From Cryptomeria japonica (lineage: Eukaryota > Streptophyta > Pinopsida > Cupressales > Cupressaceae), in assembly GCF_030272615.1 (NCBI RefSeq), contig NC_081408.1, positions 617,082,476 to 617,146,475 of the forward strand: DNA of 64,000 bases, in the 5' to 3' direction. The notes beneath the pieces were generated by a model. The model made no database searches and had not been told where the DNA came from. It was given only the letters and a program-made list of their open reading frames with translations. The position numbers were made by a program, and so were the translations under genes. Shown in pieces: positions 23,001-33,433 of this stretch. Every line of letters starts with the position of its first letter. Within the stretch, counting starts at the first letter, position 1.

Positions 23001-24074
23001 TTGCCATAGCTCTGCCTGGTAATCTGCGAAAATCCAATGCCCAAATAAATATACATGACCTCCGTTACATGGGACAAAGAAATACTTATGATCTATCAGA
23101 TAACTGCAGTGTGTGGATTTGCTAGATTTTAACTTGAATTCCAGAGGCAATGACCATACCAGACTTTCTTTAAACTGTCAATAAAATGTGAAAAGTTGGG
23201 TTCCAGTAACAATACACAATATTCCCAATGAACCAAGTCTTTTGACTAACTGTTCACTGGATTCGCACATATCTCTAACAAGTTTGAAGGGTCTACTTGA
23301 CGTTCATTATAAGATGAAGATGAGGTAGAAGTGCGATTGAAACTAGTGAAATAAATCATCTGTCATCCACTCCCGGTTCATTTTGCTAGTTTTAATTTCA
23401 TTGTTTCACCCTGAGTGTATTACCTAATGGAATGAATGCCAAGTAAATACCATTCAAGATCACCAAGCATTGCTTGAATGGATCCAAACAGTACTCAAAG
23501 GGAATGGGTTATCTTGAATGACTAGATATTGGGTATCCAGTTGACTCCCACAGGATATTTAACAGTCTTAAAAATTCATACCCATTTCCAGTTGCAAACT
23601 CGAAGGACATAGAGATCAGATAGAACCACTCTGTATCTGTAAGATCTTCAGGGGACAAAGCAACAGCAGACAGCCTCCTAACAGGCTGAACATCGTTGCC
23701 ACCTTCACAGGACAGGGACTCAAAAAGGTCTCTCAGTTGCAGGCTCCTGTCCACACAAAGCTCATCCTGGCCGAGATTCTCCTTTGCCTGAACAGTTTTC
23801 CTTGTTTTTATATCCCCATTGTAAAACCCATCGCCCCAAACCAGCAACCTGCACAGCAACAACAAACAATTCAGTTCATAACCAGAAATTCACACATTTT
23901 CACAACCCTGAAATGCTAAACAGTTGAAGTTTTGTGAAGCACAAACCCCCTCTGCTGAGAAACACGCCAAAAAATTGAATAAGTCCATTGCAAGCTTTGA
24001 ACAGCTGCTTGAAGCAGCGCCCTTATGTTGCTGGAGGTAGGATCTGAGGCATTAACATAAACTGCAGGTGCCAT
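20052..24074 (-). CDS. TT8-like: bHLH transcription factor, subgroup IIIf (TT8/GL3/EGL3-like), 8 exons, intact
   Basis: Exons on the minus strand: 24074-23947, 23848-23582, 23023-22927, 22805-22791, 22697-22641, 22523-21774, 20879-20490 and 20126-20052. All junctions are GT-AG, and the joined CDS is 1779 bp (592 aa) with no stop. Residues about 17-190 are the MYB-interacting region (WTYSIFW, WGDGFYNGDIKTRKT, DTEWFYLISMSF, LPGRA, WLCRANE, FSRVLLAK). A variable acidic middle follows. The bHLH is at 411-462 (HVLAERKRREKLNEKF; H411, E415 and R419 are the E-box-reading residues; helix 2 is SILGDAIDYMKHLQRRV). An ACT-like C-terminus starts near 513 and ends KKALQLVVQ. Relatives act in the nucleus in MYB-bHLH-WD40 complexes on anthocyanin and proanthocyanidin genes or epidermal fate. 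The start is the first ATG with family-like sequence. Helix 1 is followed by Thr439 where relatives usually have Met. Exact orthology within IIIf is not decided here. Confidence 0.93.
21052..21149. repeat. 49-bp tandem duplication in bHLH intron 6
   Basis: Two adjacent 49-bp copies (21052-21100 and 21101-21149) beginning acataatattatctaacatt and ending gggctccaaga differ at one base. They lie in the 894-bp intron between the two halves of the bHLH domain, away from the splice sites. This is probably a recent slippage or unequal-exchange event with no coding effect. Confidence 0.9.
22791..22805 (-). other. 15-nt microexon of the bHLH gene
   Basis: The minus strand reads ttaacag|ACTTCTGGCATACAG|gtaagc, encoding T-S-G-I-Q. 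It joins FSRVLLAK (exon 3, phase 0) to TVLCIPV (exon 5), recreating the A-K-S-A-x-I-Q-T-V-V-C-I-P block conserved in IIIf proteins. Without it the protein lacks five conserved residues. Flanking introns are 121 and 93 bp. Confidence 0.92.
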
Positions 24075-26248
24075 GGCTCTGTGTAAACTCAGCTAGCTTC
24101 ACCAGCTTTGATTAATATACATTTTAGATCTGGGTATTTGATAAACCTGCTAAACTAATGGAGCGGAGCTTGAATTGTCTCAACAGACAGATGTAGTAAT
24201 GACTTAGCTAGCAGTAGCACTACTGTAAGTGGGTCAACGGAAAAAATATGAGTCACTGTGATAAGTAAGCTCTTCACTCTGGTGTCCAGGAAATGTTTTA
24301 ATGCCTCCCGATTTAATGGTTTCAGTACGTTCTGATCGAGAGACTGTCCTCTGTGTGTATTTGCACGTTGGATCCAGATGGCTCGTTGTGTTTTGCTTTG
24401 CACCTAGGTAGGTAGTAACGTTCACTGTTACTCTTTTCTAATACACAAAAAGCTCACAGTGATTGGACTTTGGGAGGATGAAATTAGGTAAAATTGCCAC
24501 TCCTAAATGAAAAAACAAAATTTGTCAGGCCTACATCAATATCATACCCAGAATTTACTTGCTCCTCCGACAAAGTCACTGATAATTATTAGACTATTCT
24601 GCATGTGGAATCTGTCCATCTAACACACCATAAAATGGGTCCTGCTGAGCTGAATGTAATTAAGAAAAATTGCTCTGGGACCCAAGCTAATGGGAGCAGT
24701 TCAACTCTTAGCAAAGGGTGGCTATCAAATTTGTGGGAGAGAGATTTCATGAGGAAAAAACAAATAAAAAACCATTACAGAAACAATTGCTACTTTAGTA
24801 ACTTCAAGTATTTGGTTATAGTCAATTTTTTAAAAATCATTTTTTTATTCTATACAAGTAGTAGGTTAAAATCTATTTTCTTGAAAGTCAAGGATCTTCA
24901 TTTCATCAAAGTTGTCATCTGATCCTATTCTTTATGATGTGGTTGATTCATTCCGAGAGGTTTGATCTCTGACTTATTCAATACCATTCAACAAATAATT
25001 TGAAGAAAAGTGTGGGAAGAAAGAACTTGCATTTTTTGTAGCAAAGACGTTGAAACCAGTGGCACTTCATTGTAGAGTGTGCAGCATATGGGGATATCTG
25101 TAAGGGTTTGAAATAATTTGAAGGTGGACAGTGGGCTTCACAAATTAGCAAGCTTCAAGGTCAAAATTCAAAATAGAATAGGTGACATGGAAAGAAATCT
25201 GAAAAAGTGCTTATTCTATGGCTTTCGGTCCCTTATACGGTTTAGTCGTGGATATCAGTAAAATTTCTTCCTTCATTCATTCATTCATTCTTCACAAACT
25301 GTATGCAGTTAAATTCTATATCAGTAAACCTTACGCAGTTAAATCCAGAAACAAAACATACTAACTATTCAATACCATTGGACTTCACCAACATATCTTT
25401 ATGTTGAAACCAACCTAATTTTACCTTTAAATAATATATAATTAAAAAACATATTATTACTCTTATCAATTAAAAGATGGACAGGCATGATACTGGAAGG
25501 AAATCCTCCACGTGGATATGTCACACTGATGGAGATCTTATTTCGTCAGGAGTTGTCTTTTCTCTTATTGGATTTTTTTTATTATAATATTTGGATTATT
25601 TATTTTAGGTGTATTTATAAAAGGAAAGAAAAAAGAATGTCCATATTCTTTATTAAAAATTATTTTGAAAAGGAGAAAGATTGAGTGTGTTTATTCAATA
25701 TTCTTATAATTATTGTACGATAAGAGAAGTTATTTAACATTATATTCACGAGAATTTTTTCCTAAGTTGCGTAGACCACTTATACTTTGATTAGTGGCGT
25801 AATTCAAAGCTTTCAAATCTAATATAAATAAAAGAGAACTTAATTCCACATGTTCATTTAAACTTTATTCATTGTTTTGATAATATGAAATTGAAAGGAT
25901 TTTCTTTTCATAAAGATTTTTAATGCTTAAGGTATAATTTAAGTTAGGAAATATATAGCAATGGCAAAGATTATATATTTAATATTTGATTTTGATTTAT
26001 TTTAATAAGGTTGTTTTTTTGTTGTTATAATTAGTATATAAAGGCGTATTTTTTATAAAAATTATTAACTATTTGAATTTTAAATTAATTTTTATTGTAA
26101 AGATTATATATTTTATATGTATATATTTTTATTTTAGTTAAGTTGTTTTTGGTATGATAATTATTATGTAGGGGTGTATTTTTATAAAAACTGATAGATT
26201 ATTTGAATTTAATTAATTTTAATTTCATTTATTTCAAAGTTCTAATTT
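24075..26248. other. Upstream flank of the bHLH gene
   Basis: This must contain the promoter of the minus-strand bHLH gene. A TATA-like TGTATATTAATC lies on the minus strand near 24108-24120, only about 40 bp above the start codon, so its role is doubtful. A CAGATG E-box lies near 24188. An (ATTC)n microsatellite is at about 25273-25291. From about 25430 to 26248 the sequence is very AT-rich with no recognisable gene. Confidence 0.4.
26241..26248. repeat. Left target-site duplication of the LINE
   Basis: TCTAATTT immediately precedes the LINE start (GGAGGAGAAG) and recurs at 32842-32849 after the A-rich tail. With one mismatch the match extends leftward (AAG-T/G-TCTAATTT). Confidence 0.7.
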
Positions 26249-26965
26249 GGAGGAGAAGTTCAGATTTGAAAGGGCAGAAAACCGAAATTATTCAAGATTT
26301 TCTCCATGATAACGAGCAGAGAAGAATTCTAACTTCTGCTGAATATGTGGCGTTGTTTTCTCATGGAGATTGCAGGAATTTTGAAGTTTTTATCGTCATT
26401 CATTACAGAATGTTGAGAGGGTGAAGAGAACCTGAAAAATTGCACAACAATTTACCGAGATTATATGAAGAAACCCTAGCGCAGAATCTTGGCCGAGGAC
26501 ACTCAAAAGTGGCGAATTTGCTTCAAGAAAAGAAACGCAGGAGACAACCCAGAGTGCGGGAGGTGTGCAAAAAAAATTTCGATAGGCCCTGGAAGGTGAG
26601 AAGTTGCAGTTCCCTGTGGAGGCAAGGTTTGAAACCGAAGATGCTACAGTCGATCCAATGCTCCTCCGAGTGAAAATCAAAGCACCAGGAGTGGCAGAAG
26701 CTTCGAACGCCACCAGATTTTTGAGAATTATTTCTGTGAGAAAATCAAAGCACCGAGGGTGGAAGCCGGATCGAGGCTCGCAGGGGCTGACGCAACTTCC
26801 ATGACGTCTACATGGAGGAGTTAATCTCCTCCACTCAGTTTGCATATCCTTCTTCGCCCACTTACTATTGCATTTCGTGTTTTCATTTATTTTGCTCTAC
26901 AAATATTTATTGCGATTAACTTCACCCACTTGCCCTCCCCCGCACGGATCTAACCATGGTTTCCA

Positions 26966-28617
26966 ATGGAGCCAGAGTCAGATGGAGATATTAGTAATCC
27001 TAAACCCTCGCCACAGACATTACCAGCCCTAGCTAAGTCCTTCGCCAAGACCGTCGCCTAGATTGCAGATGGAGTCCGCTCAATGGCGCACTTCCTTAAG
27101 ACTCCAACAGGTGAAGGACCCAGTCAGGACGGTAAGCTCCCTTGCAATTCCTCGGGCTCTTTCTGCATTTCTCCGAACTCTGAAATGTTGGATGAAATTA
27201 TTTCAGAAAAACGTAGATTAAGTGACACTGCTATCTTTTTTGCTTGTGTTGATCCTAAAAAATGCCCACCTAGAAAATTCATAAACGACTGGTTTCATAA
27301 TTTATGGAATCTTAAACTAGGGCTTAAAATTACATTCTGTAGACAAGTTCAGAGAGGTCTCTTTCTCATTTTCTTCAACACGCATGAAGCCTAGTTGGAA
27401 GCTCTTAAATGCCAGTACTGGACGGTTGGAAATACATCTTTTCGAGCCCTAGCCTGGTCTCCAGAGGCGGTTAATGAGGAAGTCCTCGCGCTATCCTCTC
27501 CCAGATGGTTCATCCTCAAGGATGTCCCCCCCTTTTTGTGGCGTTTTCCTCCCCAAATAATGGCACCTTTTGGTAAAATCGTTAGGGTTGATGAAATTGC
27601 TAGATTGGTGCCCAACCTAGACGCAAGAATGCTTGTCTTAATCAAGCCCGAAATCGACATTCCACCATCTTTAAACCTAGATATTAATGGAGACACATTC
27701 GTCTGCCCAATTGAAATACTTGTTTTCTCTGCAAAAAAGAAGGGCACATTCGCAAAAATTGCCCAATTATCAGTCGTAGGAAGCAAATGCATAATTCTGG
27801 TGAAACTTCTGTAAACCCTAAAAATGTTAATAATACGCAACCTCCCCCTCCTATTATTGAGATCCCTAAAGACGTGTTGTCCACAGATCCCGGTCCCTCT
27901 CCTATTGTCGCTAACCCTCTCGTGCCCGATCGCGCACCCTTGGCCTCCGAGCCCCTCATCCCTATTTCTGTCCCCTCTCACAACCCTGTTGACTCACCCA
28001 CTGATGGTTTCCAGCTTGTTACATCTAGGAAACGGAGGCGTAAACTTACCCCTCTCAAAGCCCTAAACCCTAGCCATTCCTCCTCCAGCTAGTTGGCCTC
28101 TTCTCCTAAATCCCTGGTCCCTGAGAAGTCCCCTGTCAAATCTATGGTTAGAAATATGGTTAATAAGTTGGAAAACCCCAACCGTGATGATGATGCTAGC
28201 ATTAGCAATAACCCTGCAATGATCCTCAGATCTGGAACCCCCGTTCATTCGGTCTCCTCTTCACTTGCAGGACTTACTTCTGACACTAGCACCATTAATC
28301 CCTCGGCTTCAAATTCACTCAAAGAAATAGAGGACAATCATATAATAGAGGTTATATACGCCAATAAAGGTCTAGAAGAAATTAGATCTAGCACTATGCT
28401 CCCTGACTTTCCAGGCTCCCAGTTGTCTAGGTCCGACATAGGAGGAAATGCCAATACTAGAGCGGAGCCTCCCAAAACCAGTGAAGATGATGAGGAATCT
28501 ATGAAAGGACACTCCCTTATTAAAAAAAAAGGTAGGCCTATGGGCTCCAAAAACAAGAAGAAATCTGGCGATCAACAACGATCTCCCTACCAGCCCCCCA
28601 TAAACCCTCTACCTTGA
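26966..28617 (+). pseudogene. LINE ORF1 (RNA-binding/DUF4283-zinc knuckle protein), decayed
   Basis: The likely start is the ATG at 26966 (MEPESDGDISNPKP). A DUF4283-like region runs from about 27230 to 27715 (FINDWFHNLWNL, W-F-I-L-K-D-V-P-P-F-L-W, FGKIVRVDEIA). One CCHC knuckle (CFLCKKEGHIRKNC) sits at 27721-27762 but in the next frame, so one base was gained or lost near 27715. A Pro/Ser-rich then Lys-rich C-terminus (GRPMGSKNKKKSG) follows. Stops at 27059, 27392 and 28090 are all TAG and all sit where Gln fits. The natural stop TGA (28615-28617) overlaps the ORF2 ATG. The protein would coat LINE RNA in a ribonucleoprotein. Confidence 0.85.
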
Positions 28618-31600
28618 TGAAATACATATCATGGAACATTCGTGGCCTTTAGTCGCCTGACTGAAAATTTGTTATCAAAAGGTTTTTGGATTTGCATAAA
28701 AACTTAGATTTTCTGATGTTACAAGAACTTAAATCTGTTGGGTTCTCCCTCGACACATCGCTTGACTTCATTTGGCGAGATGCAATCAAAATCTGTACCA
28801 ACCACCCGAAAGGTAAAGGAGGGGTTGGGCTTCTTCTCGCCCCTAAATGGGCTATGCACCTCAAAGATAAAGGAACCTCTCCTTGTAATAGAGTAGCTTG
28901 GGCTACCTTAGAGATGAAGGGTTCTTGCTTTGGCATATGCTCCATTTATGCTTCTAACGATTATAAGGAACGAATATCCCTCTAGAATTGGTTAACTTCC
29001 CTCCCAAATATTCCCTGGATCATGTCCGGGGACTTTAATATGACTGAATCCCAGAATGACAAGGCTAGGGGTCTCCCGTTTGAATGGAAAAACTTAGAAA
29101 AGCCTCATTGGGATAGATTCAAACAACATCTGCAACTCTTTGACCCCTTGGAAGCCACTAAACCTGACAACCCTAACCTATGGCACACCTGGTGCAACTT
29201 TCAGCAAAGCACCAATTGGATCTACTCTAGGTTAGATAGGTTCTACGCTAATAAAGACTTCTTCTCCTTTTCCCCCAACTAGTTTGGGAATGTGGTTGTA
29301 GTCCTACCAACTACCCTATCTGACCACTTCCCCATCTTAGTCATTATCAACATCAGAAACTCCATCACCCCTTGCCACTCCCGCAATAAGAAATTCTTGC
29401 TTAATACCTCCTTGCTGCAAGATGAGGATGTCCTTATTGCCATCAAATTAATTAGACTCTTCAATCTGCAACTGCATCTCCCCCAATCCCCCTTGAGTAG
29501 ATGGCAGACGGACATTTCTTCCTGGTAGATTCTTCTCCAAACCATTGGCCAGAAGAAAGCCAAGGACTTCAGGTTCATAGAAAAAAATCTTAAGAAAGCC
29601 AAGGACTTCAGGTTCATAGAAAAAAATCTTACTCTGTGCCTTCACTCCCTTGAGCATGAAATTCAACTGCAGCCCTCTTCCCCTACCTTGGCTAGGCAGG
29701 TCTCCGAGGCTAGAGATATCCTCAGAAAGCACTAGCAGGTTAAGATTAGAGGTGCTTTCATCAAAGCCTGTAACCATTGGCTCCAGTTTGGTGATAAGGG
29801 CTCCAAAATATTCTTTAATCTGCTCAAACAAAAACAGATCAGGGAAAAAATTGATAGAATATCTATAGACAATAAGGAACTCCTTGATATCTATGACATC
29901 AAAGAAGCCTTTGAAGTATTTTACAAGACTCTGTTTACCTCTGAGGATAATGAGGCTTCGGCAGATGCCCGCACCAGATGTAGGACCATTATCCCTAATA
30001 GAATCTCTGAGGATGAATCCAACCTCCTCAAAGCTAAGCTAACCATGCACAAAATCAAGGATGCCATTAAGGCTCTTAAGGATAACAAAGCCCCAGGCCC
30101 TGATGGACTTCTTGCTGAATTCTACAAAACTAACATTGACTGGATTGCCGACGACCTTTATGATATCTATAATGAAGCCCTTGCCACAAGCACCCTGGGG
30201 GAATTCATAAATAGGGGTATCATTAAGCTTATCCCAAAAGAAGGGGACAAAGCCCTGATTAAAAATTGGAGGCCAATCACCCTCCTTAACGTCTCCTACA
30301 AGATCTTGGCCAAAGCCTTAGCCTCCCGACTTGAGAAGATCCTCCCCAAGTTCATCTATTCCACCCAAACAGGCTTCATCAAAGGCAGGTACATCCTGGA
30401 AAATCTTGTAACGAGTTGGGAATCCATGGAATGGGCTAGGACCTCCAACCAAGACACCGCCATGTTCCTTATCGACTTTAAGAAAGCATATGATAGGGTG
30501 GAATGGAACTTCATCCTCATGATGCTCTCTACCTTTGGCTTTCCTAGCGAATTTTGTGACTATGTTCGAATCCTCCTTAAAGATGCATCTGCCTTGCTTG
30601 AGATCAATGGGACCCTCTCCCAGTCAATTCCCCTCTCTAGATCGATCAGACAAGGCTGCCCCCTTGCCCCTGCTTTGTTTGTCATTGCTTCTGACACCCT
30701 GTATTATCTCCTTAGAGATGACACCCTGTCCCCCCGTGTCCAAGGCATTACCCTGTCGAATGACTCTGAGCTGATCAACATCCAATTTGTTGATGATACC
30801 TCGTTCTTCCTGAAGCTCTCAACACACAATATTGATTCCCTCAATCAAAAACTTGACATTTTCGATAAGGCCTCTGGAGCCCGGGTATCCAACACCAAAT
30901 CTATTCTACTTGGTTGGAAAGAGAATCCCCCAGACTAGCTTCAACAATTTGGCTATGCGTGGGGAGGACCCACTAAACTAGTCCGTTATCTTGGCATCCC
31001 CTTTTCTTTATCTCCCTCTCTTAAGGACATGTGGGGCTGGGTGAAGGGAAAGATAGACAGTAAACTCAACAAGTGGGACAATAGGGTTCTCTCCCTTGCT
31101 GGCAGGATTCAAGTCTGCCAAAAAATCCTATCCTCATATAGTATCTACTACTCCTCGGTTTGGATGTTTAGCAACTACCAAATCCTTGAAATCCAAAAGG
31201 CTATTAGATGGTTCCTTTGGTCGGATGGAAAGGGTAAAAGGAAAGCCCACACGGTCAAATGGACCTGGTGCCACTTGGATAAAAAACTTGGTGGGCTAGG
31301 CCTTAAGGATCTTAGACTGCAAGGCATCTCCCTTGCAGCCAAATGGATATTCCACTCTTTGGATGGGGAAGAACCTTGGAAAATCCTCATTAGGAACAAC
31401 ATACAAAATGGTGTTCCCAAAATAGCCAAAACTTGGAAAGCTCTCCCGCTCAGTGACCTAATTGCTGGCAACTTTCCCGTGTCTGTCCAAGGCACCTGGG
31501 TGTTCAAATCTATCTGGAAAGCCTGGGAGCATGTGCGTGGTCTAATCAGCAACTCGAGCATCAACTCTAATAAGTCCCTACACGGTGAAAGGTCAATATG

Positions 31601-32645
31601 GTGGAACTTGCATCACAACTCCAAACCCCTTGCCCTAACCCAAGGCTGCTCAGCTAAGCATTGGCATAATAAAGGAATCAAGTACATTATGGATATTCTT
31701 GAACATGATCACCTTATTAGCTGGGAAGCCCTTAGCACTAAATATGACCTCCCTGCATCTCATAAGAAGACATACAATATGATTAAAACTGCTTGCGTTC
31801 CCTTTAACCTCCCTAAGAACACCCATGTATACGCCCAGAGGTACCTTTCATTCCTTTGGAAGGATGGCTCTACCCTCCCTAAAATCAAAGCCAAATCTAT
31901 CTATGCCCTGTTAAACAGTGATCCGTCGGTGATTGAGCACGTCAACAAACTATGGTATGTTAATCTTAGGCCACACACTTGGCAGCAATCTTTTGTGAAA
32001 CTTTGGCGATCCCCCATTCCTCCTAAGATTCAGTGCTTCAGATGGCAACTTATGTTGGACAGATTACCTATTAGGATATCGGTTGAATATGACCAATGCT
32101 CTGTCTGCAGAAAACCTGAGACTGCGCGCCACATCTTCTTCGATTGCCCCTTTGCTAGAGATATTTGGCTTCTGTTTGGAATTTCTATTGCAGAATTTGT
32201 GTTTCCTCTTGATATAGTTATTAGTTTTATTCATGGACTGAGAAAGGATACTAATCTTGTTTGGCAAGTCTTATCTTCGTCTATTCTTTGGTTTATTTGG
32301 AAACTCAGAAATGAGGAGAAGTTCCAAGGTATTACAAGGGAATGTACTGAGTTTTTTAAAAAACTCACACATTACAAAATTGTTGTGCAGGTTTGTTTTG
32401 TGATGAACCTCGAGAGAAATAAGCTACTACGGTTCCTAAAAGATGGCAAGGCAACCATGTTTGTTTACGAGATGCAAGACGGGTACGAATGGGCTAGGAT
32501 CGCAGAGAACCAGACCTCCTTTGATAAGGTAGTGCAGAAGCTGATAAAGGATCTACAGGATAGCAGTCCTCTTCCCTTCAACAGGATTGAGATGTGCTCC
32601 CAGGTCCTTGCTAGAAAGAAGGTGGTCTGGATGGAAGGCGAATAG
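28617..32645 (+). pseudogene. LINE ORF2 (endonuclease-reverse transcriptase), single frame with seven nonsense codons
   Basis: One unshifted frame of 1343 codons. The endonuclease begins MKYISWNIRGL and continues with 'LMLQELKS' and 'IMSGDFNMTES'. RT blocks are KAPGPDG, RPITLLNVSYKILAKALASR, IDFKKAYDRVEW, QGCPLAPALF and the catalytic FVDD (about 30790). A C-terminal zinc-like region (CSVCRKPETARHIFFDCPFA) lies near 32098-32160. Internal stops are at 28650 (TAG), 28662 (TGA), 28983, 29280, 29526, 29733 and 30936 (all TAG). Length and order match full plant L1 ORF2 proteins, so apart from the nonsense codons the sequence looks well preserved. Confidence 0.92.
29553..29630 (+). repeat. In-frame 39-bp tandem duplication in LINE ORF2
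   Basis: Two identical 39-bp units (29553-29591 and 29592-29630), each encoding KKAKDFRFIEKNL, sit in the endonuclease-RT linker. The repeat keeps the frame. Identity of the copies suggests a late event. Confidence 0.95.
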
Positions 32646-32841
32646 GGTTGGACCACATGGCTGGAGGATCAGGATGAGATCCTCCAATTCTGATTTATTC
32701 TGCTATGCTCCCTCTTTTTGGATAGTTAGCTAACTATATATATTCCTCTGATTGGCGGTTGAGGCCCTGCCCCCCGCTCCCTAATTTTGTATAAACCCTC
32801 TGTCTATATTTTGAACTCTCGATTTCTAATATAAAAAAAGG

Positions 32842-32849
32842 TCTAATTT
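32842..32849. repeat. Right target-site duplication of the LINE
   Basis: TCTAATTT follows the A-rich LINE tail and matches 26241-26248. Confidence 0.7.
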
Positions 32850-33433
32850 TATTTTCTTGTTTATTTATTCACTCAATTCAAATTCAAATTCAAATTTAAA
32901 TTTATACATATAAAGATGAATTTAGTTCAAATTTGTGATAGAAATGAACCTAAAACTTTTGAATTCTAATTTAATATAGGCTCAAGGCCAATCCCTTTTT
33001 GAATTAACCATTATTTGCTAGCTTCAATGTGGAAATATTCAAATTGTACACTAGGGTGTTAAATAAAAGTACAAATCTATTTTTATATGATCATTTAGTA
33101 TAATCATAGAGGAACTCAACTACACATTGCATCATCATTATCAAAGAATACCATCAACAATACATCAACAATTGCCCATGAAAGGAGAGGATGAAGACAA
33201 TAAATCATGCAGGGAGCTCTTTAAGTTTCTCACAGATGACTGAGACAATGTCCTTGTGCAGGTTAGTTTACGAAAGTCTGGTCCCTAGGTCTGGATTTTT
33301 TAATGGTTACTTTGGACTTACGAAGTTTATCCCTTGCTAATTCTTATTTGTTGTTTCTTTGTTTAGACTTTTTGGTTATGTTTTGATTAACTTTTTATTG
33401 TGATTGTGTTGTTGAATGCCTTCGGGTTGTGTT
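32850..33433. other. Short intergenic stretch before the tandem duplication
   Basis: AT-rich, with a short CAAATT-type microsatellite near 32878-32905. 33181-33430 resembles retroelement tail sequence (T-rich, 'gttgaatgccttcgggttgtgtt'), but nothing can be named. Confidence 0.35.

Larger units (their letters stand above)
26249..32841 (+). mobile_element. L1-type LINE, apparently full length
   Basis: 6593 bp between 8-bp direct repeats. It consists of a 5' UTR (26249-26965), ORF1, ORF2, a short 3' UTR and an A-rich end (ctaatataaaaaaagg). The two-ORF layout with an AP-type endonuclease at the start of ORF2, RT in the middle and a Cys/His zinc-like region near the end is that of plant L1 elements. 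It lies 2.2 kb upstream of the bHLH start codon. Disruption is almost all in-frame nonsense plus one frameshift in ORF1. Confidence 0.9.

Noticed and set aside
24155-24425. Short ORFs upstream of the bHLH start
   Set aside because: They lack family similarity and lie in the presumed promoter or 5' UTR region. An upstream ORF role cannot be shown without transcript ends.
31029-32645. Separate host gene from the long ORF after the RT
   Set aside because: It is in the same frame as RT, separated by a single TAG at 30936, and contains the usual LINE RT thumb/C-terminal and zinc-like region. It is the tail of LINE ORF2.
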